A stretch of DNA of 16,120 bases from Anaerolineae bacterium (GTDB lineage Bacteria > Chloroflexota > Anaerolineae > Aggregatilineales > UBA3940), in assembly GCA_016926985.1 (NCBI GenBank), contig JAFGNO010000062.1:1-16120 (forward strand), in the 5' to 3' direction. How positions within the stretch are numbered: position 1 is the first letter of the stretch; every line of letters starts with the position of its first letter. Made by a program: the position numbers and the translations under genes. The notes under the pieces are model-generated. The model was not told the DNA's origin and did no database searches. It saw only the letters and a list, made by a program, of their open reading frames with translations. This document shows positions 7,661-14,001 of this stretch, piece by piece.

Positions 7661-9784
7661 TCAATGCAGTTTTCCATATCGTCGACCGTTTTTAAGACGA
7701 GCAGCCTTATTGGCAGGCCCGTACTGTTTCAGTGCCTGTAAAATATCCTGGCGCGCAGTCAGAATACACCTCAACAAAGCATGATATGCCTGAAGCGTGA
7801 TATTATCGCCGCTATCACCTGCGTCCTGGACAAGATAGGTAATATCCTGTGTCAGGCTGGCAAGCCGATTTTCCCGCAGCGTGAGCAGCGCATGGACTGA
7901 TTCTTCAAACACTTTTTGTTCCGAAACATCCTGAGGAGGCAGTTTTGCACCCTGAAGTATGCCTCCCAGGGGTTCGTTGAACCATTGCTTGACCAGTATG
8001 CTGCTCTCTGGATCAAGGGTCTGCCATAAATACTCAACCGGATCCTGATCATCCTGGCTGATAGCATCTGTCCATGCCACAAAGATACTGCGATGTGCTG
8101 GATGTGCAAAATCACCGGGAGACACCTGTGAAGCCAGTGCATCAAGCCCGCTATATGATAATTGCAACTCCTCATTGACACTGTCTGGCGGAGAGAAGGA
8201 CAGGTATTCGGCCAATATCCGGTTAACCTGATAGATCAGGCGAGGATGCTTTAGCAGAGCGGAGATAAAGAAAGCCTCTCGTGAATAAGAGGGGTGCACA
8301 CCATAGCGGGAAGATGCTCCCTGATCCGGCATCGGGTGGGGCTGTCGAGCTGGCTGACGGGAGGCACGGCTTGAACTGAGCGCCGACCGCCCGGACTCGG
8401 GGAACAGGGCGCGCTCGGATACTTTCAACTGCCTGGCTACCTGCTGCATATAGTGGCTGCGCTCAACCGGGTTGGCGACGTTATTGATCAGTGGGACAAT
8501 ATGGTCGGCAATCCCGGCTTTTGTTTTTGGGTCATCCAGATTCTGGCCTTCAATTGCCTTTTGAATGGCATATTCGACAATGGGTAAGGCCTGCTCAACC
8601 AGCCAGGCCCAGATCTCCGGGTTTTCACGGATGACATCGTCAGGGTCCTGACCTTGAGGCAGGGTAATGACCCGGATATCAAATCCCAGCCGACTTTCAT
8701 AGTGCAGCATCCCATGTATATCAAACTCAGCAGTCAGCCTGGCCCGGTATTCTTTTTCCGCAGTATCAAGATCCCATACCCCATCTTCACCGACCTGCTC
8801 CGCTGCAGCCTTTGATACTCGTTCAATGACCTCGCGACCCCGGTCTGTTGCCATTTGTCCGGCAGTGTCCGGGTCGAGGGCCAGGATCAACTGGCTGGCG
8901 TAGCGCGCCACCAGTTTCAGCTGCTGCTCGGTCAGGGCTGTACCCATCTCTGCGACCACATTGGTAAAGCCGGCCTGATGTGCCTGCAACACATCCATAT
9001 AGCCCTCAACAATGACTGCCGTCTCGGTCTCGCGAATGGTCCGCCGGGCGCGGTCAAGGCCAAACAAAAGGCGGCTTTTATCAAACAGATCGCTCTGGGG
9101 TGAATTCAGGTATTTGGGGGTTGCGTCCGGAGCCAGCCCGCGTGCGCCGAATCCAACGACACGCCCGCGCACATCCCGGATGGGGATCATCAGCCGGTCG
9201 CGGAAGCGATCATAGGAACGACCATCATCCCGTTCAACCAGGAGGCCGCCGGCTGAAAGGTCTTCCTGATTGTAACCCAGCCCCAGGAGCATATTGGCAG
9301 TTGCATCCCAACTGTCCGGCGCATAGCCCAGTTCGAAATCCGCTATGGTCTGGTCGCTGATACCACGCGCGGAGATATACTCGCGGGCATATTGAGCCGA
9401 ACTTGCCTCCAAAAGCTGGCGGTGAAAAAAACGGGCTGTCTCAGCAAGCATCGACAGCCACCGCTCAGCCTGTTCGCGAGCTTCAAGCTGGCGCGGTGTC
9501 GTCGGCTGGAGTTCAACCCCTGCGAGGTCGGCAAGATAGCGCAAGGCATCGCTGAAATCCCACCCCTCACGCTTCATGACAAATGAGAAGATGTCGCCCC
9601 CTTCACCACAGGCGCCAAAGCAGCGCCACTGCTGCGATTCGGGGAATACGACGAAAGACGGGGTTTTTTCCGCGTGAAATGGGCAGAGCGCTTTATAATT
9701 GCGCCCTGATTTCTTCAACGGAACATAATTGTTAATAAAGCTAACAATGTCAAGACGGCTCTTGATTTCGTCGGTGATATCCAT
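7661..9784 (-). CDS. dnaG: DNA primase
   Basis: DnaG synthesises RNA primers for replication. At 707 residues it is longer than the usual bacterial 580-650. The N-terminal zinc domain has C34 and H37 (CPFH) with C55 and C59, a C-x3-C spacing (CFGAC) instead of the usual C-x2-C. The RNA polymerase core includes FRDRLMIPIRD and a TOPRIM region with EGYMDV (E260, D264) and the acidic pair D304/D306 in LALDPDTAG. An extra segment of roughly 45 residues (about 320-365) separates DPDT from the later conserved stretch VITLPQGQDPDDVI. The C-terminal part (about 500-690) should bind the DnaB helicase. A low-complexity Ser/Arg/Pro linker lies at 464-490. The gene heads the dnaG-rpoD pair. There is no strong ribosome-binding site; a promoter lies 64-93 bases upstream. 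Confidence 0.96.
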   Translation of the reverse strand: MDITDEIKSRLDIVSFINNYVPLKKSGRNYKALCPFHAEKTPSFVVFPESQQWRCFGACGEGGDIFSFVMKREGWDFSDALRYLADLAGVELQPTTPRQLEAREQAERWLSMLAETARFFHRQLLEASSAQYAREYISARGISDQTIADFELGYAPDSWDATANMLLGLGYNQEDLSAGGLLVERDDGRSYDRFRDRLMIPIRDVRGRVVGFGARGLAPDATPKYLNSPQSDLFDKSRLLFGLDRARRTIRETETAVIVEGYMDVLQAHQAGFTNVVAEMGTALTEQQLKLVARYASQLILALDPDTAGQMATDRGREVIERVSKAAAEQVGEDGVWDLDTAEKEYRARLTAEFDIHGMLHYESRLGFDIRVITLPQGQDPDDVIRENPEIWAWLVEQALPIVEYAIQKAIEGQNLDDPKTKAGIADHIVPLINNVANPVERSHYMQQVARQLKVSERALFPESGRSALSSSRASRQPARQPHPMPDQGASSRYGVHPSYSREAFFISALLKHPRLIYQVNRILAEYLSFSPPDSVNEELQLSYSGLDALASQVSPGDFAHPAHRSIFVAWTDAISQDDQDPVEYLWQTLDPESSILVKQWFNEPLGGILQGAKLPPQDVSEQKVFEESVHALLTLRENRLASLTQDITYLVQDAGDSGDNITLQAYHALLRCILTARQDILQALKQYGPANKAARLKNGRRYGKLH

Positions 9785-9847
9785 GCTGAACCGGTGAAAC
9801 GCTCGCTGACTCAGAGATTCCTTAGAAACACCCGTTACTCATGGGCG

Positions 9848-9877
9848 ATTATACTCATCCCGCCGCAGGAGGTGCAA
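9848..9877 (-). promoter_or_regulatory. Sigma70-type promoter for dnaG-rpoD
   Basis: Read on the minus strand, a perfect -10 hexamer TATAAT (9853 to 9848) is preceded after an 18-base spacer by TTGCAC (9877 to 9872), a weak match to TTGACA. Transcription would start near 9841, giving a dnaG leader of about 56 bases. It lies just beyond the terminator of the hydrogenase operon, so dnaG is likely insulated from it. Confidence 0.55.
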
Positions 9878-9884
9878 CCGGTAG

Positions 9885-9916
9885 AATCGAAAACAGGCCC
9901 CGGTAGAGGCCTGTTT
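9885..9916 (-). terminator. Terminator after the CNB-domain gene
   Basis: The inverted repeat AAACAGGCC (9891-9899) / GGCCTGTTT (9908-9916) forms a perfect 9-bp stem with an 8-base loop. On the minus strand it ends in TTTTCGATT, with part of the U-run inside the stem. It lies 31 bases after the stop of the last gene of the hydrogenase operon and before the dnaG promoter. The U-tract is modest, so efficiency is uncertain. Confidence 0.55.
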
Positions 9917-9946
9917 GCAGAACAAACGAAGCTGCAAAGAGCAGAA

Positions 9947-10411
9947 CTAATATTTATCAACTGCCAGGCTTACAAACTGGATGCGCAGGCTGATCAGGCG
10001 GTCGGTCAGGATTTTGGATAACCCGATCATAATCGTGTACCCAAAGTCAGTGTCCGATTCCATCATTTCGATCATTTTATGTGCATCGATTTTAGCAAGT
10101 TTGACTGGAGAAAGCGCCTGTGCACTCAGTGTGTATATATGAGGATCAACCAGTGAAGACAATCCAATGACGCTTCCCCCGGTCATGGTATGCAGGTCGG
10201 CCTGGCGTTTCCCCTTCTCGTCAAGGTTGATCTTCAGTTCAACCCGTCCATTCAGCAGCAGATAGAGCGAACTGGCCGGGTCACCTTCTTCAAAGAGCCA
10301 TTCACCCTCTGACAGGCTGATTTCCTCACTGGCCATCGCTATATCGTTAAACCGGGACGGCTCTATGCCGGCAAACAACGAAAAGCGGCGCAATATTTCA
10401 GGAGAGATCAT
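9947..10411 (-). CDS. Stand-alone cyclic-nucleotide-binding (CNB/cupin-like) domain protein
   Basis: A 154-residue protein made almost entirely of one CNB domain, as in the sensory half of Crp/Fnr regulators. It shows LFEEGDPASSLYLLLNGRVEL (about 39-59) and a glycine-containing turn GGSVIGLSSL (78-87), followed by a helical tail. There is no helix-turn-helix, so it is not by itself a DNA-binding regulator. The usual phosphate-binding cassette residues are absent: Gly-Glu is replaced by GS (79-80), and Pro-Arg by PH (90-91). There is no cysteine, so an Fnr-type Fe-S cluster is excluded. The ATG at 10411 is chosen over the TTG at 10423, because GGAGG ends 5 bases before it and because it overlaps the stop of the protease gene (TGATG). 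It is probably cotranslated with the hydrogenase maturation protease. Its role may be to sense something for, or to regulate, the hydrogenase, but this is not shown. Confidence 0.8.
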   Translation of the reverse strand: MISPEILRRFSLFAGIEPSRFNDIAMASEEISLSEGEWLFEEGDPASSLYLLLNGRVELKINLDEKGKRQADLHTMTGGSVIGLSSLVDPHIYTLSAQALSPVKLAKIDAHKMIEMMESDTDFGYTIMIGLSKILTDRLISLRIQFVSLAVDKY

Positions 10412-10926
10412 CACAACCTCCAACAGCTAGAAAGTGATATGGAACCAGGATCGACCCTGGGTGTATATCCAAGTATATCCATTACGCGATTTACCACACC
10501 CGGGATTGCGGCAGCAACCGGCGGGGTTGGCTCGGCGCCAAAGTCCAGCACTGTTCTGGCGTAAACGCCGATGATCCGGATGTTTGTATCCACGGGCAGG
10601 TCTGCGCCAAGCCGACGCCCAACCCGGAGGGCCATGGGCAGGTCGACATCATGGGCGCTGGCGGAGTTCATTGTCTCGGACAGGTAGCCGGCGTCAAACT
10701 CGACAATCTTGCCAAGTTCTCCGTTAGGAGACCAGACCGCGTCAAGGATGATCACCTGCTCGTATCCGATCATGGCCTCCATAAGCTGCAGGCCGCCAAC
10801 AGCCAGTTCAACCACATCCAGATTGGATGTCTCTGGTCGTATTTGCTCAACAATGCGGGCAGCGTAAATTCCCACACCATCGTCGGTGAGGATCGGGTTG
10901 CCCAGTCCTATCACAAGCGTTTTCAT
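10411..10926 (-). CDS. NiFe-hydrogenase maturation protease (peptidase M52, HybD/HycI-like)
   Basis: This endopeptidase removes the C-terminal extension of the hydrogenase large subunit after nickel is inserted. From the ATG at 10926 it is 171 residues, normal for the family, and begins MKTLVIGLGNPILTDDGVG, the signature of the group. The frame is open 16 codons further upstream, but those lie in the preceding hairpin and are not similar to the family. Probable nickel-probing residues are D16, D62 (LDAVWSP) and H92 (SAHDVDL), matching E16, D62 and H93 of E. coli HybD. It is encoded directly after the large subunit but separated from it by a strong terminator-like hairpin. No clear ribosome-binding site precedes its ATG, so expression is probably low. 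The stop overlaps the start of the CNB-domain gene by one base. Confidence 0.92.
   Translation of the reverse strand: MKTLVIGLGNPILTDDGVGIYAARIVEQIRPETSNLDVVELAVGGLQLMEAMIGYEQVIILDAVWSPNGELGKIVEFDAGYLSETMNSASAHDVDLPMALRVGRRLGADLPVDTNIRIIGVYARTVLDFGAEPTPPVAAAIPGVVNRVMDILGYTPRVDPGSISLSSCWRL
10417..10421 (-). promoter_or_regulatory. Ribosome-binding site deciding the CNB gene start
   Basis: GGAGG on the minus strand lies within the last codons of the protease gene, 5 bases before the ATG at 10411. It overlaps the alternative TTG at 10423-10421, so that TTG cannot use it. It therefore fixes the start of the CNB gene. Confidence 0.7.
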
Positions 10927-10932
10927 AAACGT

Positions 10933-10970
10933 AAAAATATACCGGGACGAGTGAAACTCGTCCCGGTATA
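10933..10970 (-). terminator. Strong intrinsic terminator/attenuator inside the hydrogenase operon
   Basis: A perfect 14-bp inverted repeat, TATACCGGGACGAG (10938-10951) and CTCGTCCCGGTATA (10957-10970), encloses a 5-base loop. On the minus strand the stem is followed at once by TTTTT (10937-10933), a textbook Rho-independent terminator. It begins 5 bases after the stop codon of the large-subunit gene and ends 6 bases before the protease ATG. Reading past it is required to make the protease and CNB protein, unless they have another promoter. TATATT at 10941-10936 could be a -10 box, giving a near-leaderless protease message. Confidence 0.85.
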
Positions 10971-10975
10971 ACAAC

Positions 10976-12448
10976 CTAGTCTATATACTGCGAACGGCGG
11001 TCTATCACATTGCCGTTCGCGTCACGAACGATAACCTCAAGCGGCATCTGGCCCGGCAGTGAGTGCGTTGCACAACTGAGGCATGGGTCATAGCTGCGGA
11101 AAGCCATCTCCACCATGTTGAGAATGCCATCACTGATTTCCCCGTTGTGGATCAGAGCTTTGGCAGCTTTCATGATGCTGTAGGTGATCGGGGCATTGTT
11201 GTTGGTTGTTCCCACGATCAGGTTTACCCTGGTGATGATGCCGTTTTCATCGGTTTCGTAGTGATGTGTGAGCGTGCCGCGTGGGGCTTCAACAATACCG
11301 ATGCCAACCGTTGGGGTTTCGGTCGGGATGGTGCGCACGTTCGGATCGGTGATCTCCGGGTCGGTTGCCAGTTCCAGCATCCGTTCAGCAGCATACAAGA
11401 GCTCGATCAGGCGCGCCCAGTGGGTAGCCAGCGTGTGGTGAACGGGTTTCCCGCCGAGGGTCTGGTACATTTTCTCGTAGGCTTCCTGTGCTTTGGGTGT
11501 CGCCATACCATCAGCCGCGTTCAGGCGGCTCAGCGGTGTGCAGGCATACATGCCGGAGTCCATCCCATCCACAAAGCCCTTCCAGCCAACATTCTTAAGA
11601 TAGGGATATTTCAGGTAGCTGAAGGGCTCCACATGCTCGGCGACATGGTCGGTGTATTCATGGGGTGAATACTTGACGAACTCATTACCCTGCGGGTCGA
11701 CCACCCGTACCTTACCATCATAGAAGTTGACGTGATTGTTCTCGTCAACCAGACCCATGTAGTAGGTTTGCTGGGTATAGCCATCACTGACGATCAGGTC
11801 TACATAGCCGGAGTTCTGCAGCACGATCTGGTCAAATAACTCCAGTGACCAAAGGCCAAATTCGATATTCTGCTCGGCAACCTGCTGGATGAACTGGCGT
11901 TCTTCCTCGTTGATGGCCTTGGACATGCCACCCGGCAAACCGCAGACTGGGTGAATGGGACGACCACCGATGATCTTGATAACCTCGTGGTTATGCTTGC
12001 GGGTGTTGATCACCTTCAGCCCCGCTTCCACACCGGCTGCGCCTACCACGCCCAGGATATTACGCTGTCCTGCCGGGGCGTCCGGGCCAACCACGAAATC
12101 CGGGCCGCCCAGCGCGTAGAAGTGCGTGGTGTGGTCGGTGACGTAGAAAGCCATGTAGAACAGCTCTCTGAGCTTTTTCCCTGCTGAGGGTGGGTCAGCT
12201 TTGTAGAGATCGTCCAGCGCCTTGGCCGCAGCCATGTGGTGCGCCTCCGGGCAGACACCGCAGATGCGGTTTGTCAGCCGGGGCATTTCCTCGGCGGGGC
12301 GACCCAGACAAAACACCTCGAAACCACGTAGCTCAGGAACCTGGAAATAAGCGTTTTTTACTTCGCCCGCATCGTCCAGGAAAATCTCGATCTTGCCATG
12401 GCCTTCGAGGCGGGTGATGGGATCAATTGTTATACGTTGTGTCATCAT
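10976..12448 (-). CDS. mvhA: NiFe-hydrogenase large subunit (group 3, MvhA-like)
   Basis: The catalytic subunit binds the NiFe(CN)2CO centre and cleaves or forms H2. The protein has 490 residues. The L1 motif RICGVCPEAHH contains C63 and C66, and the L2 motif DPCLSCATH contains C456 and C459, giving all four metal ligands. After H462 a 28-residue tail remains, which is the extension removed by the maturation protease encoded next. The N-terminal ITIDPITRLEGHG is typical of the family. The cytosolic group 3 assignment rests on the MvhD and HdrA partners and on the lack of a Tat signal in the small subunit. Two ATGs stand in tandem (12448 and 12445); GGAGG is 3 bases from the first and 6 from the second, so the second may be used. 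The gene starts 7 bases after the small-subunit stop. Confidence 0.95.
   Translation of the reverse strand: MMTQRITIDPITRLEGHGKIEIFLDDAGEVKNAYFQVPELRGFEVFCLGRPAEEMPRLTNRICGVCPEAHHMAAAKALDDLYKADPPSAGKKLRELFYMAFYVTDHTTHFYALGGPDFVVGPDAPAGQRNILGVVGAAGVEAGLKVINTRKHNHEVIKIIGGRPIHPVCGLPGGMSKAINEEERQFIQQVAEQNIEFGLWSLELFDQIVLQNSGYVDLIVSDGYTQQTYYMGLVDENNHVNFYDGKVRVVDPQGNEFVKYSPHEYTDHVAEHVEPFSYLKYPYLKNVGWKGFVDGMDSGMYACTPLSRLNAADGMATPKAQEAYEKMYQTLGGKPVHHTLATHWARLIELLYAAERMLELATDPEITDPNVRTIPTETPTVGIGIVEAPRGTLTHHYETDENGIITRVNLIVGTTNNNAPITYSIMKAAKALIHNGEISDGILNMVEMAFRSYDPCLSCATHSLPGQMPLEVIVRDANGNVIDRRSQYID
10990..11020 (-). repeat. Inverted repeat in the 3' end of the large-subunit gene
   Basis: GCGAACGGC (10990-10998) and GCCGTTCGC (11012-11020) are perfect 9-base inverted arms with a 13-base loop. 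They lie in the codons of the C-terminal extension, 20 bases before the strong terminator hairpin on the minus-strand message. It may be coincidental, or it may stabilise the 3' end of the hydrogenase mRNA. Confidence 0.45.
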
Positions 12449-12451
12449 CTG

Positions 12452-12456
12452 CCTCC
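12452..12456 (-). promoter_or_regulatory. Ribosome-binding site of mvhA overlapping the mvhG stop
   Basis: GGAGG shares its first G with the TAG stop of the small-subunit gene (TAGGAGG). It serves the tandem ATGs at 12448 and 12445, with 3 or 6 bases of spacing, so the second ATG is better placed. The same stop/ribosome-site overlap is seen between hdrA and mvhD. Confidence 0.65.
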
Positions 12457-13490
12457 TAGTCTTTCAGCTTGGGATCCAGCCGGGGCACACCCTCATAGGG
12501 AGCCGCAACCTTCTTGCCATCGATCTCTTCAAGATTGGTGCGTCTCAGCAGTGAGTGAGCAAGGCTGAAGCGATAGAAATACCCTGCTGGATCGGGGAGC
12601 GTATCAAGGATGGCGTCAATTTCTTCCGGCGTCTCGGCATCTATTACCGAAGCAATTGCAGAGATGAGCTTTGCCCCGCCATCGATAACACCCTCATTTG
12701 GTCCATAACAGCCACGGCAGCCCATGTTGACCGACGGGCAGAGCGCCCCACAGCCAGCACGGGTGGCAATCCCGGCGCAGAAGATGCCCTGGTCAAGCAG
12801 ACAGATATCCGGATCCGGGATGATCTCCTGGGGACGGTAGAACCGCGTGATCTTTTTCTCCTGGCGAGTTCGTGGGCATTCATCGCAGACTGTGACATCC
12901 ATCCCGATGACTGTGCCGGGCGGCGGGAGTTCACCGCTCAAGATGGCATTCACAGCCGCCTCGATCCACTTTGCCTCAGGCGGGCAGCCAGGGAGATAGT
13001 ATTCCACCGGGACAACCTGATCGAGCGAACGGACCGTATTCCAGAATCCGGGAAGGGTCAGCGTCCCTTCCGGCACCTCGGTTTCCTCCTGAGGGACAAT
13101 GCCCTCCGGGTTATCCGTGCTGGGGGAGTCCTTATAGATGAACTGGAACATCTGCTCCTTGTCTTTGAAATTGGCAAGGCCTGGCATGCAGCCCTCGGAA
13201 GAACAGCTTCCAAAGGCGACCATGACCTTGCTCTTCCGGCGGAGCAGCTGCGCCATGTGTGCATTTTCATCCGTTCGGATGGCCCCGTTAAAGAGGCAGA
13301 CATCGATTTCGCCATCGGCCATGGCTTCAACATCCTTGGTTTTGAAATCCATAGCGCAGGGCCAGAAAACGATATCAAAGGCTTCTGCAACATCCAGAAT
13401 TTTCTCATGCAGGGCCAGGACGGCTATTTCGCAACCGCCGCAGGAGGCAGCCCAGTAGAGCGCCAGTTTCGGTTTACCATTATCAGCCAT
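12456..13490 (-). CDS. mvhG: NiFe-hydrogenase small subunit (MvhG-like)
   Basis: This subunit carries Fe-S clusters that conduct electrons from the NiFe site. From the ATG at 13490 it is 344 residues; the upstream part of the open frame (to 13568) overlaps mvhD and is not family-like. GAGG 6 bases before the ATG supports this start. Proximal cluster ligands are C17 and C20 (ASCGGCE), C96 (GSCSSEGC) and C169 (PGCPP). A cysteine-rich C-terminal half has C202/C205, C230, C238, C247, C251, C258 and C261 (ending GCRGCYGPNEG), enough for two further [4Fe-4S] clusters, as in F420-non-reducing hydrogenases. There is no twin-arginine signal and no membrane anchor, so it is cytosolic. It overlaps mvhD by 8 bases (ATGGCTGA), indicating coupled translation. 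Confidence 0.94.
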   Translation of the reverse strand: MADNGKPKLALYWAASCGGCEIAVLALHEKILDVAEAFDIVFWPCAMDFKTKDVEAMADGEIDVCLFNGAIRTDENAHMAQLLRRKSKVMVAFGSCSSEGCMPGLANFKDKEQMFQFIYKDSPSTDNPEGIVPQEETEVPEGTLTLPGFWNTVRSLDQVVPVEYYLPGCPPEAKWIEAAVNAILSGELPPPGTVIGMDVTVCDECPRTRQEKKITRFYRPQEIIPDPDICLLDQGIFCAGIATRAGCGALCPSVNMGCRGCYGPNEGVIDGGAKLISAIASVIDAETPEEIDAILDTLPDPAGYFYRFSLAHSLLRRTNLEEIDGKKVAAPYEGVPRLDPKLKD

Positions 13491-13989
13491 GAGCAGCCTC
13501 CTCATATCCCAGAACGCGCAGTCGTTCCGCGCCGTCTTCGATGTTGTCTTTCCAATCCAGTGGGCCAAGCTCAGCGATGCGCTGAGACATCTCGATCACT
13601 TTCTCGGCAAAGATGGTGCCCTGGGCAGCAGATGCCCAACCAAGCTGAACACGGTCCGGGTGAACACCCAACTGTGCCAGTGTACGCCGGGTCAGGGCCA
13701 TGCGGCGCATCGCTTTGTAGTTGCCTTCCTGATAGTGGCACTGGCCAGGATGGCAGCCCATGACCAGAACACCATCTGCCCCTTCTCGCAGGGCTTTGAG
13801 TATGAAAGTTGGGTCCAGCCGCCCTGTGCACATGATGCGGATATCACGCAGCGTGGCCGGGTAGCCAAATCGGCTGGTCCCTGCAAGGTCAGCTGCGCGA
13901 TAGGAACACCAGTTACACAGGAACCCGACAATCACCGGGGCGCGATCTCCCCAGGCAGGATTGATTTCGCTGTAGTCTTTTTTTGGCAT
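13483..13989 (-). CDS. mvhD: MvhD/FlpD-family Fe-S electron-transfer subunit
   Basis: A 168-residue protein of the methyl-viologen-reducing hydrogenase delta-subunit family. It carries a small Fe-S cluster and links the hydrogenase to HdrA. Family cysteines are visible at C25 and C28 (LCNWCSYRAADLAG), C54 (MCTGRLDP), and C79 and C84 (GCHPGQCHY). The length is typical of the stand-alone form, rather than one fused to HdrA or to an oxidoreductase. GGAGG lies 8 bases before the ATG and overlaps the hdrA stop region. The gene sits between hdrA and mvhG, the order expected for an HdrA-MvhDGA electron path. Confidence 0.94.
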   Translation of the reverse strand: MPKKDYSEINPAWGDRAPVIVGFLCNWCSYRAADLAGTSRFGYPATLRDIRIMCTGRLDPTFILKALREGADGVLVMGCHPGQCHYQEGNYKAMRRMALTRRTLAQLGVHPDRVQLGWASAAQGTIFAEKVIEMSQRIAELGPLDWKDNIEDGAERLRVLGYEEAAHG

Positions 13990-14001
13990 GTTGGGTTCCT
14001 C

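Noticed and set aside
11063..11668. Plus-strand open frame of 201 codons opposite mvhA
   Set aside because: It is antisense to the L2 end of the hydrogenase large subunit, with no independent support.
12555..13763. Plus-strand open frame of 402 codons opposite mvhG and mvhD
   Set aside because: It is antisense to two well-recognised Fe-S proteins, shows no family motif, and is explained by codon bias in the real genes.
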